Part shown: piece by piece, positions 8,952-17,066 of the stretch
Layout of the letters: every line of letters starts with the position of its first letter
Numbering within the stretch: the stretch's first letter is position 1
DNA from: Firm-04 sp045591925
Lineage (GTDB): Bacteria > Bacillota > Clostridia > Oscillospirales > Ruminococcaceae
DNA length: 64,000 nucleotides
Direction of reading: 5' to 3'
Assembly: GCA_045591925.1 (NCBI GenBank)
Contig: JAZNTW010000003.1
Span: 5,039-69,038 of the forward strand
Position numbers and translations under genes: made by a program
The notes under the pieces: model-generated
The model's database searches: none
What the model was told of the DNA's origin: nothing
The model's input: only the letters and a program-made list of their open reading frames with translations

Positions 8952-9281
8952 ATGAAACTGATCTTTGCAATAGTAAACGGCGATGACAGCGCTGCCGTTT
9001 CAAAAGCGCTTGCGAAAAATGGATTCCGTGCAACCAAGCTGGCATCTTCCGGCAGCTTTCTCAGCTCGGGCAATACCACCTTTCTGATCTGCGTGGAAGA
9101 ATCCGAAGTGGATTCCGTCATCAATGTGGTTCAGCAGAAGTGTCACCACAGAAAACAATTCATTCCCTCATCGCCGGTTTATGGTCCTGCCGCAACGCAG
9201 GTTCCATCCATGCCGCTTGAGGTTCCGGTCGGCGGTGCGACCGTCTTTGTAACCAATATCGAACGGTTTGAAAAGCTGTGA
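8952..9281 (+). CDS. Cyclic di-AMP receptor, PII-like (DarA/PstA)
   Basis: A 109-residue trimeric PII-like protein that binds c-di-AMP. MKLIFAIVNGDDSAAVSKALAK, FRATKLASSGSFLSSGNTTFLI and the C-terminal VGGATVFVTNIERFEKL are characteristic of the family. Its GTGA overlap with holB indicates an operon; darA next to holB and ricT is a common Firmicute arrangement. The downstream target of the receptor is unknown; the window also encodes a KtrAB potassium transporter, a class often controlled by c-di-AMP, but that link is only suggestive. Confidence 0.88.
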   Translation: MKLIFAIVNGDDSAAVSKALAKNGFRATKLASSGSFLSSGNTTFLICVEESEVDSVINVVQQKCHHRKQFIPSSPVYGPAATQVPSMPLEVPVGGATVFVTNIERFEKL

Positions 9282-10285
9282 GTACAACGATACCGGAGCA
9301 GCCTGAGATTGTCGGCAACGCGCAGCTCCGTGCAGACCTCCGGCTCATGCGAAAACAAAACCATTTGCCCCATGCGTTATTGCTGCACGGCGAACGCGGC
9401 TGCGGTAAAAAAATGCTTGCCAAATGGTTTTCGATGCTCGTGCTATGTGAAGATGCGGAAGCTGCGCCCTGCGGCGTCTGCAAAAGCTGCCGCCTGGTTC
9501 TCGAAAACGCGCATCCCGATGTCATGAATGTGGAGCATTCCGGAAAACGCATGGGCTTTTCTGTTGAAACCGTGCGCGCGGTACGGCGAGAAGCCGGCAT
9601 TCTTCCAAATAATGGTGATATGCGGATTTTTTTGTTCACTGACGCCGATGAAATCAGCATTCCGGCGCAGAACGCCCTGCTCAAATCCGTCGAGGAACCG
9701 CCACCCCACGCTTGTTTTATCTTTACGGCAGAATCCATCGGCACATTTCTGCCAACACTGCTTTCCCGTATCACTGCAAAAGCAGTTTTCCCCGTATCCG
9801 AAAGCGAATGCGTTGCCGCACTGACGCGACTTTCCTATTCTGCGGATGAGATTCAGTCCGCTGTCTCCAGATTCGGCGGCAATATCGGGAAATGTATCGG
9901 ATATTTAGGCGATGATATGCAAAAGCAGGCTGCCGAAACAGCCGTTGCGCTGACTGCTGCACTTGCAGATGGCAATGAATATGCGCTGCTGCAGCTGCTC
10001 ACCTCAGCCGCATCCGACAAGGATACCCTGCTCCGCACACTGGAGCTGTTTGACTTGCAGCTTCGGGATGCCGCAGTCTTTGCACTGGACAGCGAATATC
10101 ACAGGCTCGGTTGTGACCGCAGTGCCTCCGAAGCGCTTGCAAGAAAATTGTCGCCGCGGCGCGTCATCCGACTGCATGGTGCTGTTGCAGAGGCATTCGC
10201 CGATCTGGAAAGCAACGTCGGCGCAGTTCTGACCGTAACGGCACTCTGTGCGGCACTCTGCGAGGTATGCTCCCGCACCCCATAA
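9278..10285 (+). CDS. holB: DNA polymerase III subunit delta'
   Basis: A 335-residue AAA+ clamp-loader subunit. The Walker A-like loop is HGERGCGKKM, zinc-binding cysteines are in CEDAEAAPCGVCKSCR, and the sensor/SRC region is AQNALLKSVEEPPPHACFIF...LLSRITAK. Start is GTG overlapping the darA stop by four bases. The protein helps load the sliding clamp in the replisome. Confidence 0.9.
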   Translation: MSTTIPEQPEIVGNAQLRADLRLMRKQNHLPHALLLHGERGCGKKMLAKWFSMLVLCEDAEAAPCGVCKSCRLVLENAHPDVMNVEHSGKRMGFSVETVRAVRREAGILPNNGDMRIFLFTDADEISIPAQNALLKSVEEPPPHACFIFTAESIGTFLPTLLSRITAKAVFPVSESECVAALTRLSYSADEIQSAVSRFGGNIGKCIGYLGDDMQKQAAETAVALTAALADGNEYALLQLLTSAASDKDTLLRTLELFDLQLRDAAVFALDSEYHRLGCDRSASEALARKLSPRRVIRLHGAVAEAFADLESNVGAVLTVTALCAALCEVCSRTP

Positions 10286-10328
10286 GCAACAAAACCGGCG
10301 CAGCGCCGGAAATAGATAGGAATTTGAT

Positions 10329-11672
10329 ATGATCGAAGTAATCGGAGTAAAATTCAAAAGCGGCGGAAAAATGTACTATTTTGCGCCGGGTAATCTGAAT
10401 CCTGCCGAGGGCAGTTATGTGGTTGTGGAAACCGCAAGAGGTCCGGAATGCGGAGAGGTCGCAGCCAGACGTCATGCCGTTTCCGATGAAAGCATAACTG
10501 CGCCGCTGAAGCCCATTCTGCGCCTTGCAAATGAAGCAGATATGGAGATTCTCGAAAAAAATCGTGTCTATATGGCAGATGCAATGCGGATCTGTCAGGA
10601 GCGCATTGATGCACGCGGTTTGCCGATGCGCCTTGTAGACATCGAATGCGGTTTTGACAGCAATAAGCTGATTTTCTATTTCACTGCCGAATCGCGCGTC
10701 GATTTCCGTGAACTGGTCAAGGATCTGGCACTGGCATTCCATGTCCGTATCGAGCTGCGACAGATCGGTGACAGAGACGAGGCAAAGCTGCTCGGCGGTC
10801 TTGGCATCTGCGGCAGAGAATTCTGCTGCAAGGGCTATCTCAACAATTTCCAGCCGATCTCAATCAAAATGGCAAAGGAACAGGGTCTTGCCCTGAATCC
10901 AACAAAGATTTCCGGCACCTGCGGCAGACTCATGTGCTGTCTGCGCTATGAAAGCCCCGTCTACGAGGAGCTGATTAAGCTGACGCCCAAGGTCGGTTCT
11001 ACCGTCATTTTGCCCGTGGAGGTCACTGAGACGGTTCCGGTTCGCGCATATGTGATGGAAGCAAATCTCGTGACCGGTAATTTGCGTGTTAAGCCGGAAA
11101 ATTCCGATGTCCCGATCACCGTCAGCCGCGATAAGGTCGAACGGTTACAGGACGCAAGCCGCCGCATGACAAAGGATGATTTGCGCGATAAACGAAATCA
11201 GCCGGAGAAAACCGATGCCGCGCCGAAAAAGGATGCCGCCGCACCCAAAGCAGAACGTCAGCAGAAGCCGGTAAAGCCTGCACCGAAGCCTGATGCGGAG
11301 GTTGTATCCGCACCGAAATCCGCAGAGTCGGAGAAAGCACCACAGGAAAAGCCCATACCGCGTCCGGCAGCACCGGTTCTGCATCCGGAATTCGGGGAGA
11401 ACCGTCAGCAGAAGCCTGCACCCGCGCAGCCCAAACAGACTCCGCGCAGCACCATTCTGCCGGATGATATGGACCTCACCGAGCGCCGCGCGGTTACGGA
11501 GCGTCCTGCGGAGCAGTCTGCTCAACGGCAAAACCAAAATCCACAGAAGCAGAATGACCAGAACCGCCGTTTCCGCAAACCGAATCATGCTCGGCGCAAT
11601 CCGAATCAGCGCGGAAATCATCCGCATCGTCCGCAGAACGACAACAAGCCGAAGCGCAGCGGACAATCTTAA
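10329..11672 (+). CDS. ricT: RicT (YaaT), PSP1-domain regulatory iron-sulfur protein
   Basis: The first ~275 residues match the PSP1/RicT family: VIGVKFKSGGKMYYFAPG at the start, LGGLGICGREFCCKGYL and ISGTCGRLMCCLRYE, which supply the cysteines that in B. subtilis RicT help bind [4Fe-4S] clusters within the RicA-RicF-RicT complex (mRNA maturation by RNase Y, sporulation, biofilm). The protein is 447 residues, far longer than usual: from ~residue 280 it is a low-complexity Pro/Lys/Gln/Ala-rich tail ending in an Arg/Asn/Gln-rich stretch that looks RNA-binding. Downstream of darA-holB and likely in the same transcript. Confidence 0.9.
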   Translation: MIEVIGVKFKSGGKMYYFAPGNLNPAEGSYVVVETARGPECGEVAARRHAVSDESITAPLKPILRLANEADMEILEKNRVYMADAMRICQERIDARGLPMRLVDIECGFDSNKLIFYFTAESRVDFRELVKDLALAFHVRIELRQIGDRDEAKLLGGLGICGREFCCKGYLNNFQPISIKMAKEQGLALNPTKISGTCGRLMCCLRYESPVYEELIKLTPKVGSTVILPVEVTETVPVRAYVMEANLVTGNLRVKPENSDVPITVSRDKVERLQDASRRMTKDDLRDKRNQPEKTDAAPKKDAAAPKAERQQKPVKPAPKPDAEVVSAPKSAESEKAPQEKPIPRPAAPVLHPEFGENRQQKPAPAQPKQTPRSTILPDDMDLTERRAVTERPAEQSAQRQNQNPQKQNDQNRRFRKPNHARRNPNQRGNHPHRPQNDNKPKRSGQS

Positions 11673-11680
11673 CACAATGA

Positions 11681-11735
11681 GCAAACGCACCGCCAAGCCG
11701 TCAGACGCGCTTTGTGCGGTGCTGCTTTTATTGAC
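11681..11735 (+). terminator. Terminator after ricT, resembling the dispersed repeat
   Basis: Stem GCACCGC/GCGGTGC with TGCTTTTATTG after it. The right arm (CAAGCCGT...GCTTTGTGCGGTGCTG) resembles the right end of the repeats at 14238, 62269 and 63850, so this may be a fifth, reduced copy acting as a terminator. Confidence 0.6.
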
Positions 11736-11784
11736 AGTGTAAATATCCGCTGCCATGCAGCGGTTGATTATGGAGAATCAGAAA

Positions 11785-12858
11785 ATGGCAAAGGCTTTGA
11801 TCGCAATGAGCGGCGGTGTGGATTCCGGCGTCGCCGCGCACCTGACCTTGCAGGCAGGTTATGAGGGCATCGGCTGCACCATGCAGCTTCATGACAAACA
11901 AGCCGCATCGGAAGCCGGTGACGAAACCTGCGGATCGGCGTCTGATGCTGCGGATGCGCGTGCAATCGCGGAACGTCTTGGTATGCCGCACTATATATAT
12001 GATTATACAGAGGATTTCCGCGAGCAGGTAATCGGTAAATTTATCCGCTGCTATCAATGCGGAAAAACGCCGAATCCCTGTATCGAATGCAATCGGTATC
12101 TCAAATTTGAAAAGCTGCTGGCGCAGGCACAGACACTCGGCTGCGACAAAATCGTCACCGGTCACTATGCACAGGTTGTCGAAACAGAAAACGGCTTTCA
12201 GCTCCGGGCCGGCATGGATGCTTCAAAAGACCAAAGCTACGTGCTTTATATGCTGACGCAGGCACAGCTTGCGCATATTCTGCTGCCGCTTGGCGGTCTA
12301 ACAAAAACAGAAGTGCGCGGCATCGCAGAAGCGCAGGGCTTTGTCAATGCACATAAACATGATTCGCAGGATATCTGCTTCGTACCGGACGGCGATTATG
12401 CAAAAGTTATTCAGCAGCTTACCGGCGAAATCCCGCAAACAGGCGATTTTGTTGATTTACAGGGAAATATCCTCGGTCAGCACAAGGGACTGATTCACTA
12501 TACAATCGGGCAACGGCGCGGACTCGGCATCGCAATCGGGCAGCCGGCATATGTCTGTGGTCTGGATGTTCCGCAAAATCGTGTTGTCATCGGCACAAAC
12601 GACGATCTCTTTTCCGACACCTGTACCGTTGAAGCAGTGAACTGGATTTCCGGTACACCGCCGCAAACGCCGGTACGTTGTCAGGCAAAAATTCGTTATC
12701 GGCATCCGGCACAGCCTGCTACCGTTCTGTTCACAGACGAGCGCACCGCGCTGCTGAAATTTGACCAGCCGCAGCGTGCCATCACAGCCGGACAGGCAGC
12801 CGTTTTCTATGACGGTGACATCGTGCTCGGCGGCGGTGAAATCAGAACCGTTCCGTAA
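11785..12858 (+). CDS. mnmA: tRNA-specific 2-thiouridylase MnmA
   Basis: A 357-residue enzyme that thiolates U34 of tRNA Lys/Glu/Gln. The PP-loop is ALIAMSGGVDSGVAA; catalytic cysteines are in NPCIECNRYLKF and DSQDICFVPDGDY. Other family blocks: VTGHYAQ, KDQSYVLYMLTQ, HYTIGQRRGLGIA. ATG 11785 is 9 bases after TGGAG; two earlier in-frame ATGs (11755, 11770) are less well placed. MnmE and MnmG, acting on the same wobble base, are encoded at 32.6-35.9 kb. Confidence 0.95.
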   Translation: MAKALIAMSGGVDSGVAAHLTLQAGYEGIGCTMQLHDKQAASEAGDETCGSASDAADARAIAERLGMPHYIYDYTEDFREQVIGKFIRCYQCGKTPNPCIECNRYLKFEKLLAQAQTLGCDKIVTGHYAQVVETENGFQLRAGMDASKDQSYVLYMLTQAQLAHILLPLGGLTKTEVRGIAEAQGFVNAHKHDSQDICFVPDGDYAKVIQQLTGEIPQTGDFVDLQGNILGQHKGLIHYTIGQRRGLGIAIGQPAYVCGLDVPQNRVVIGTNDDLFSDTCTVEAVNWISGTPPQTPVRCQAKIRYRHPAQPATVLFTDERTALLKFDQPQRAITAGQAAVFYDGDIVLGGGEIRTVP

Positions 12859-12864
12859 AAAGAC

Positions 12865-12893
12865 TTGACAAATCCACGTAAATCGTGTATAAT
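12865..12893 (+). promoter_or_regulatory. Sigma-A promoter
   Basis: TTGACA, 17 bp, TATAAT, immediately after mnmA and upstream of the small membrane protein gene. Confidence 0.85.
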
Positions 12894-12924
12894 GATGAAA
12901 AATAACATCATGGAGGAACTTCTT

Positions 12925-13308
12925 ATGGATTTCAGCAAAGTGTTTAAGGTCTTGAATTATGTCGTTATGGTACTGGGTGGACTGGCGATTCTGGTCGCTA
13001 TACTTGCAGTAGCAGGTGCCGGCGCGCTAACATCCGGCGCAGGCGACGTGGTACAAGGCGGCGCAACATTCTTTACGATGCTCGTATTGATACCCGCGAT
13101 TTTGCAGGGCGTCATCGGTGTACTCGCCGGCCGCGCAGGCTTGCAGAGCGATCCCGACAGATGTAAAAAGCTCTCGATTGTCCTCGCTGTACTTGCTGTT
13201 ATTGCAGTCGTCAACGCGGCAAAAGCTGGCAGCGTTGGCTTTATGAACATCGTAAATCTTCTCGTTTACGGCTTTTATTGCTATCTGGCACATACCGAAA
13301 GCTACTGA
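12925..13308 (+). CDS. Small four-helix membrane protein, unknown function
   Basis: A 127-residue hydrophobic protein with about four membrane segments (VVMVLGGLAILVAILAVAGAG; FFTMLVLIPAILQGVIGVLAG; LSIVLAVLAVIAVVNAA; IVNLLVYGFYCYLAH). I do not recognise the family. ATG 12925 is preceded by GGAGG with good spacing; earlier in-frame ATGs overlap the promoter. It has its own promoter and terminator, so it is monocistronic. Confidence 0.7.
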   Translation: MDFSKVFKVLNYVVMVLGGLAILVAILAVAGAGALTSGAGDVVQGGATFFTMLVLIPAILQGVIGVLAGRAGLQSDPDRCKKLSIVLAVLAVIAVVNAAKAGSVGFMNIVNLLVYGFYCYLAHTESY

Positions 13309-13317
13309 TCAAAACAC

Positions 13318-13400
13318 AACAACGCATCGTCCAAGCAAGGCGATGCGTTGTTGTTATATTGTATATCAGAAAGGGGACACCGCACAGGCATCCCCTTTTT
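13318..13400. terminator. Two terminator hairpins between convergent genes
   Basis: A 12-bp stem AACAACGCATCG/CGATGCGTTGTT at 13318-13352 ends the membrane-protein transcript. A second stem AAGGGGA/TCCCCTT at 13371-13397 with TTT follows and can act for hpf from the other strand. Confidence 0.75.
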
Positions 13401-13414
13401 GTTCGTTATGCAAT

Positions 13415-13945
13415 TCAATCAACTGTAGGCTCCAGCAGCGCATAATTCTCATCATTGCGGCGGTATACAATCTCGATTGCACCGTTATCCGCATTCTGGA
13501 ATACGAAGAAAGAGTGTCCCAGCATATTCATTTGCAGGATCGCTTCTTCCACGCTCATCGGCTGCACACGGAAGCTCTTCTTGCGAATCAGGTTGTATTC
13601 GGACTGATCCTCAACAGTATCCGTAAATGCCTCCGGCGAAAGCGCACTCTCCTTGATACGCTTGCCCAGCTTCGTTTTATTGCGGCGAATCTTGCGAATA
13701 ATCTTTTCAATCGCAGAATCCAGCGCGTCATTTTTATCGGCAGCACTCTGCTCTGCACGATAAATCATACTGCCTGCACGAACAGTCAGTTCACAGACAA
13801 TCTGACCACGGAGTTCATTCAACGTAATCTTCGCTTCAGCTTCATCCTCAAAAAATTTGTCGAGCTTCTGATTCAGTTTCTTTTCTGCATATTCCGAAAA
13901 ACTCGGACCGATCTGGATCTTCTTTGCCATAATGTTCAGCTTCAT
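13415..13945 (-). CDS. hpf: Ribosome hibernation promoting factor, long form
   Basis: A 176-residue protein. The N-terminal ~100 residues are the YfiA/HPF ribosome-binding domain (FSEYAEKKLNQKLDKFF, CELTVRAGSMIYRAEQSAADKNDALDSAIEKIIRKI); the C-terminal ~55 residues (LIRKKSFRVQPMSVEEAILQMNMLGHSFFVFQNADNGAIEIVYRR) are the dimerisation domain that joins two ribosomes into 100S particles in stationary phase. Strong AGGAGG-type site and own promoter. Confidence 0.94.
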   Translation of the reverse strand: MKLNIMAKKIQIGPSFSEYAEKKLNQKLDKFFEDEAEAKITLNELRGQIVCELTVRAGSMIYRAEQSAADKNDALDSAIEKIIRKIRRNKTKLGKRIKESALSPEAFTDTVEDQSEYNLIRKKSFRVQPMSVEEAILQMNMLGHSFFVFQNADNGAIEIVYRRNDENYALLEPTVD

Positions 13946-13998
13946 ATGTTCAGTTCCTCCTTTTGTCCGGCATTATATATCTGCCGGTTCCTGTATAT

Positions 13999-14028
13999 AT
14001 TATAGCATATCTGCACAAAATTTGTCAA
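13999..14028 (-). promoter_or_regulatory. Promoter of hpf
   Basis: Minus strand TTGACA, 18 bp, TATAAT with an upstream TGC (extended -10). Confidence 0.75.
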
Positions 14029-14237
14029 GTGTATTTTTAAATTTTTAGAAAAGTTCAGATTCTTGTCATATTTTATCACAATATAAACACGCCGAGAACA
14101 GCCTGATACGCACGAAATTACAGGCTTTCGATTCAATTTTCAAATTCTGCTGCTGCGATTTTCCGCTTGATTTTCCATGTTTATTTTAAAATAATTCAGA
14201 TTCATTTTAGGTTTTCGGCGTATAATCATCTCATAAA

Positions 14238-14427
14238 TTTAAGGCAACACCGCATAGAGCTGGTGGTACAGGTGCTTTCGATTCAGCAAGCTGAATCTGT
14301 CAGATTGTATAGAAATGACGCCGGTGGGCTGGCGCCCAGCAAGGAACTTCTGTGCAAGACGGCAGAAAATATGCAAGCAGACGTGCTATCAAGCCGTAAG
14401 GCGGGCTTTGTGCGGTATTGCCTTAAA
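14238..14427. repeat. Dispersed structured palindromic repeat, copy A (long form)
   Basis: The ends form an inverted repeat of 17 bases with one mismatch (TTTAAGGCAACACCGCA and its partner TGCGGTATTGCCTTAAA). Inside are a GATTCAG/CTGAATC hairpin, a block with GCCCAGC, and near the right end a GCC-GTAA-GGC hairpin (14393-14402) whose loop is of the GNRA class. Shares the internal block around CAGATTGTATAGAAATGACG with copy D (63850). No ORF. It ends 39 bases before the response-regulator start and may lie in its 5' leader. Confidence 0.85.
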
Positions 14428-14465
14428 ACGCCCACCTGACGAACCGAAAAGAAAGCGTGAACAAT

Positions 14466-15146
14466 ATGGAAATTTTGCTGATCGAATCAAATGAAGCCCT
14501 GCGCGCTGCACTTGCGTCGCGGCTGACCGCAGACGGCTTTTCCCCCATTGCCGTCGGAACCGGAACAGACGCGCTGCGACTTCTGGATTCGCCGCGTTTT
14601 GAATCGGTGCTGCTGGATTGGCAGCTATCAGACATGGCGGGCGTGTCGGTACTGCGAGAAATGCGCACGCGCTCGCTGGATACCCCTGTGATGATTCTAA
14701 GCAGCCGCGGCTCCGTTGCAGACCGTGTGCTGGCACTTGACAGCGGTGCCGACGATTATCTCTTAAAGCCGTTTCATATGGATGAGTGCATGGCGCGTGT
14801 CAGGCGCATGGTACGTACTTACCGGCGCAGACCTCCAAACTCATCCGCCAGCGGCTTGCATTGCATCGCGGATTTAACCGTGGACACCAATCGTCAGGTT
14901 GCAACCAGAGGCGGCACCCGTCTACAGCTCTCTGCCAAGGAATTTGCGATTCTTGAGATGTTTGCAGCCCGCGCCGGCAATACAGTTTCGCATAAGGAAA
15001 TCGAAGAATTCGTCTCACCAAACGGTGCAGACAGCGCCGTTGTTCCTGTATATATCCACTATCTCCGTAAAAAACTCGACAACGGTTTCCCTGTCAAGCT
15101 GCTGCGAACCGTCCGCAAGCAGGGCTATATCCTGACCGGCGCATAA
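14466..15146 (+). CDS. Orphan OmpR-type response regulator with incomplete acidic pocket
   Basis: A 226-residue protein: receiver domain (~1-115) and winged-helix DNA-binding domain (~130-225, with LSAKEFAILEMFA and VPVYIHYLRKKLDNGFPVKLLRTVRKQGYIL). Phosphoacceptor Asp51 (VLLDWQLSD), the switch Ser in ILSSRG and Lys in LLKPF are present, but the usual Glu-Asp/Asp-Asp pair near residue 8 reads LLIESNEAL, i.e. Glu7-Ser8, so Mg2+ binding may be weakened. No histidine kinase is adjacent. ATG 14466 or GTG 14457 could start; neither has a strong ribosome site. Confidence 0.88.
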   Translation: MEILLIESNEALRAALASRLTADGFSPIAVGTGTDALRLLDSPRFESVLLDWQLSDMAGVSVLREMRTRSLDTPVMILSSRGSVADRVLALDSGADDYLLKPFHMDECMARVRRMVRTYRRRPPNSSASGLHCIADLTVDTNRQVATRGGTRLQLSAKEFAILEMFAARAGNTVSHKEIEEFVSPNGADSAVVPVYIHYLRKKLDNGFPVKLLRTVRKQGYILTGA

Positions 15147-15178
15147 TCGCAGGCGATTCATAACATCACAATACACAT

Positions 15179-15223
15179 AAAAAGGCACTTTTGACATCAA
15201 TCAAAAGTGCCTTTCTCATTTTT
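15179..15223. terminator. Terminator between convergent genes
   Basis: 14-bp perfect stem AAAGGCACTTTTGA/TCAAAAGTGCCTTT with T-rich tail; serves the response regulator and probably the convergent gene. Confidence 0.85.
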
Positions 15224-15235
15224 AAAAGCATCATA

Positions 15236-16618
15236 TTACAGCTTTTTCTGCTCATTATCCAGGAACGCCATCAGATCACTAAAGTCGGAAGAAGCGATCT
15301 GCTGCTTCTTGACAACCTTTTTCACGACCTTCTTGACAACCTTCTTTTCCGGAGCAGGCGCTGTCTCAATAGGTGCCGGTGCAGGCTCTGCGACCGGTTC
15401 TGCGACAGGTGCCGCAGCGGTCTGAACAGGCTTTACGGGTTCCGGCTCTGCATATCTCTGTGCCGGTACAACCGGTTCTTCGATAACAGCTTCACGCTTC
15501 GGTCGGTAGGACGCACCGAAAATCTCATCCTGCGCTGCCTTGGCAAGTGCCTGTGCCTGCTTCAGACGGTCTTCCTGCTCCTCCGCAAGCTGCTCCGCAG
15601 TCGGAATCTGAATATGTCCTGTTGCGGTCAGGCGCGGGATTTCCTCTGTCGGCGTCGGCTTCAGCGGACGCTGCACCGTGGTGGTTGTCGTCAGCGGCTT
15701 GTCGCCGGATTTCGGAATCGAAAGCGTATGCGTCTTGGTGATGATCTCTGTCGTATAGAGCGGCACGCCGTCCGGCGTACCGGTCTGTCTGCGCTGCTCC
15801 ATATGACTGCGTACCGCTGCGATTCGTTCTGCACGGCGTGCGGCTTCTTCTTCCTCCAGCCTTGCGACCTCCTCCTCGGTCATGCGAGGCTGACGGATAA
15901 GCGGCTTCGAGGGATCCTCGTACATCGCATCATCAAAGGTCTGGGTTTTTCTGCGCTCCTTTGCAAGACGCTCTGCGTCGCGCTCTGCAATTTTCTGCTG
16001 CTTCTGCTGAATCGACTTGACGAACGCAAGGTCATTATCCTCATCGTCAATCATGCCGTCAGGATCTTTTCTGCCGATCAATCCGGCAATCAGGCAAATC
16101 AAAATAATGAGACCCGGCACGCCAAATCCAACAATCTGACCTGCAAGACTTGTCAGGAATCCAACCAATGTGCCGAGCTCTTTGCTTCTGCTGCGGCAAA
16201 CGCCAATCAGAGCAGATTCTTCAACCTGTACGGCAGTGGTATTGCTTTCGGTTGTCAGATAGTAGGTTTTTCCAGTTTGATCCGGCACAGTGGAATCGGT
16301 TTCAACAATCAGGCTTGCAACTGCAATACGATATTGGTCTTCTTCACTGCGATAAAGAACGATATCTCTCTGTTGGATTTCGTTTGTATCCTCAACAAAG
16401 ACAAATGAACCGCTTGGCACGCGCGTCGACATATCGTCCTCTGTATAATAGCAGTAATGGCTGCCCATGAAGCTGGGTGCAGCACCATTCCGGAACATCA
16501 GGTTGACAGCTGCGGTCAAGCCAATCACAATCAGCATACAGAAAATCAAAAGGACGCTGAGACAGGAAAAATGCTTCTTACGTTTGTTGTTTTTTGCCAT
16601 AATTATATTAGCAGTCAC
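15236..16618 (-). CDS. SipW-like signal-peptidase-fold protein lacking catalytic residues, with long charged tail
   Basis: A membrane helix (~residues 20-42), an extracytoplasmic domain, a second helix pair (LVGFLTSLAGQIVGFGVPGLIILICLIAGLIG) and a ~270-residue cytosolic tail. The outer domain aligns with SipW/ER-type signal peptidases: MSTRVPSGSFVFVED against SMxPTIPxGSxVxV, DIVLYR against DIITFR, YYLTTESNTTAVQ against YRTKGDAN. The nucleophile Ser is Asp in DDM, and no Lys or His occurs at the general-base site (YRIAVASLIVE). Inference: a non-catalytic homologue. The tail is rich in Glu/Arg/Gln and Pro/Ala and has three VVKK units (KKVVKKVVKKVVKK). GTG 16618 sits 11 bases from AAAGGAG; ATG 16600 is the alternative. 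Confidence 0.65.
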   Translation of the reverse strand: MTANIIMAKNNKRKKHFSCLSVLLIFCMLIVIGLTAAVNLMFRNGAAPSFMGSHYCYYTEDDMSTRVPSGSFVFVEDTNEIQQRDIVLYRSEEDQYRIAVASLIVETDSTVPDQTGKTYYLTTESNTTAVQVEESALIGVCRSRSKELGTLVGFLTSLAGQIVGFGVPGLIILICLIAGLIGRKDPDGMIDDEDNDLAFVKSIQQKQQKIAERDAERLAKERRKTQTFDDAMYEDPSKPLIRQPRMTEEEVARLEEEEAARRAERIAAVRSHMEQRRQTGTPDGVPLYTTEIITKTHTLSIPKSGDKPLTTTTTVQRPLKPTPTEEIPRLTATGHIQIPTAEQLAEEQEDRLKQAQALAKAAQDEIFGASYRPKREAVIEEPVVPAQRYAEPEPVKPVQTAAAPVAEPVAEPAPAPIETAPAPEKKVVKKVVKKVVKKQQIASSDFSDLMAFLDNEQKKL

Positions 16619-16773
16619 AAGCGACTGCGCTCCTTTCTGCAATAACTCCGTCGCAGTTTCAAAAAAGTGAAACAATATAATGCGAACATTCTATTATAGT
16701 ATAGCACACTTTCCTGAAAATTACAATTCTTTTTTCTGTTTTTTTCACAAAAAAATTTTTTCAATGCAATCCC

Positions 16774-16802
16774 TTGACTTTTTTTTGGAAATATGCTATA
16801 AT
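16774..16802 (+). promoter_or_regulatory. Sigma-A promoter of the tRNA-Thr transcript
   Basis: TTGACT, 17 bp, TGC-TATAAT (extended -10). Confidence 0.85.
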
Positions 16803-16849
16803 AACTAGGCATTCGTATTGAGTGTCGTGATAGAATGTTGTAATATACT

Positions 16850-16914
16850 AGTATGGCTCAGTTGGTAGAGTCGGTCAACTCCGTTGACCTGCACATTCGT
16901 AATGCAAAGCCCGA
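16850..16914 (+). pseudogene. tRNA-like remnant
   Basis: Contains an intact D-arm (GGCTCAGTTGGTAGAG), a GGTCAAC...GTTGACC hairpin and a degenerate copy of the Thr anticodon arm (CACATTCGTAATG), but no T-arm with TTC and no matching acceptor stem. It looks like a decayed tRNA cotranscribed with the real tRNA-Thr 20 bases downstream. Confidence 0.5.
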
Positions 16915-16934
16915 CTTTAAAAAACTTAATATTT

Positions 16935-17009
16935 GCTGGTGTAGCACAGTGGTAGTGCAGCGCATTCGTAATGCGCAGGTCGCAGGTTCAAATCCCGTCA
17001 CCAGCTCCA
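16935..17009 (+). tRNA. tRNA-Thr (anticodon CGT)
   Basis: Acceptor stem GCTGGTG/CACCAGC, D-arm GCAC...GTGC, anticodon arm GCGCATTCGTAATGCGC with anticodon CGT, T-arm GCAGGTTCAAATCCCGT, and encoded CCA at 17007-17009. All stems pair. Confidence 0.93.
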
Positions 17010-17038
17010 TTCGTTCTGTACAAAATAGATGACAGACC

Positions 17039-17066
17039 AAAAAAGTCCGATTTTTCGGGCTTTTTT
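17039..17066 (+). terminator. Terminator after tRNA-Thr
   Basis: AAAAAAGTCCGA/TCGGGCTTTTTT stem with one G-T wobble and six T. Confidence 0.85.

Noticed and set aside
14238..14427. Repeat copies as CRISPR or a conventional insertion sequence
   Set aside because: Copies are tens of kilobases apart with no spacers, and contain no transposase frame.
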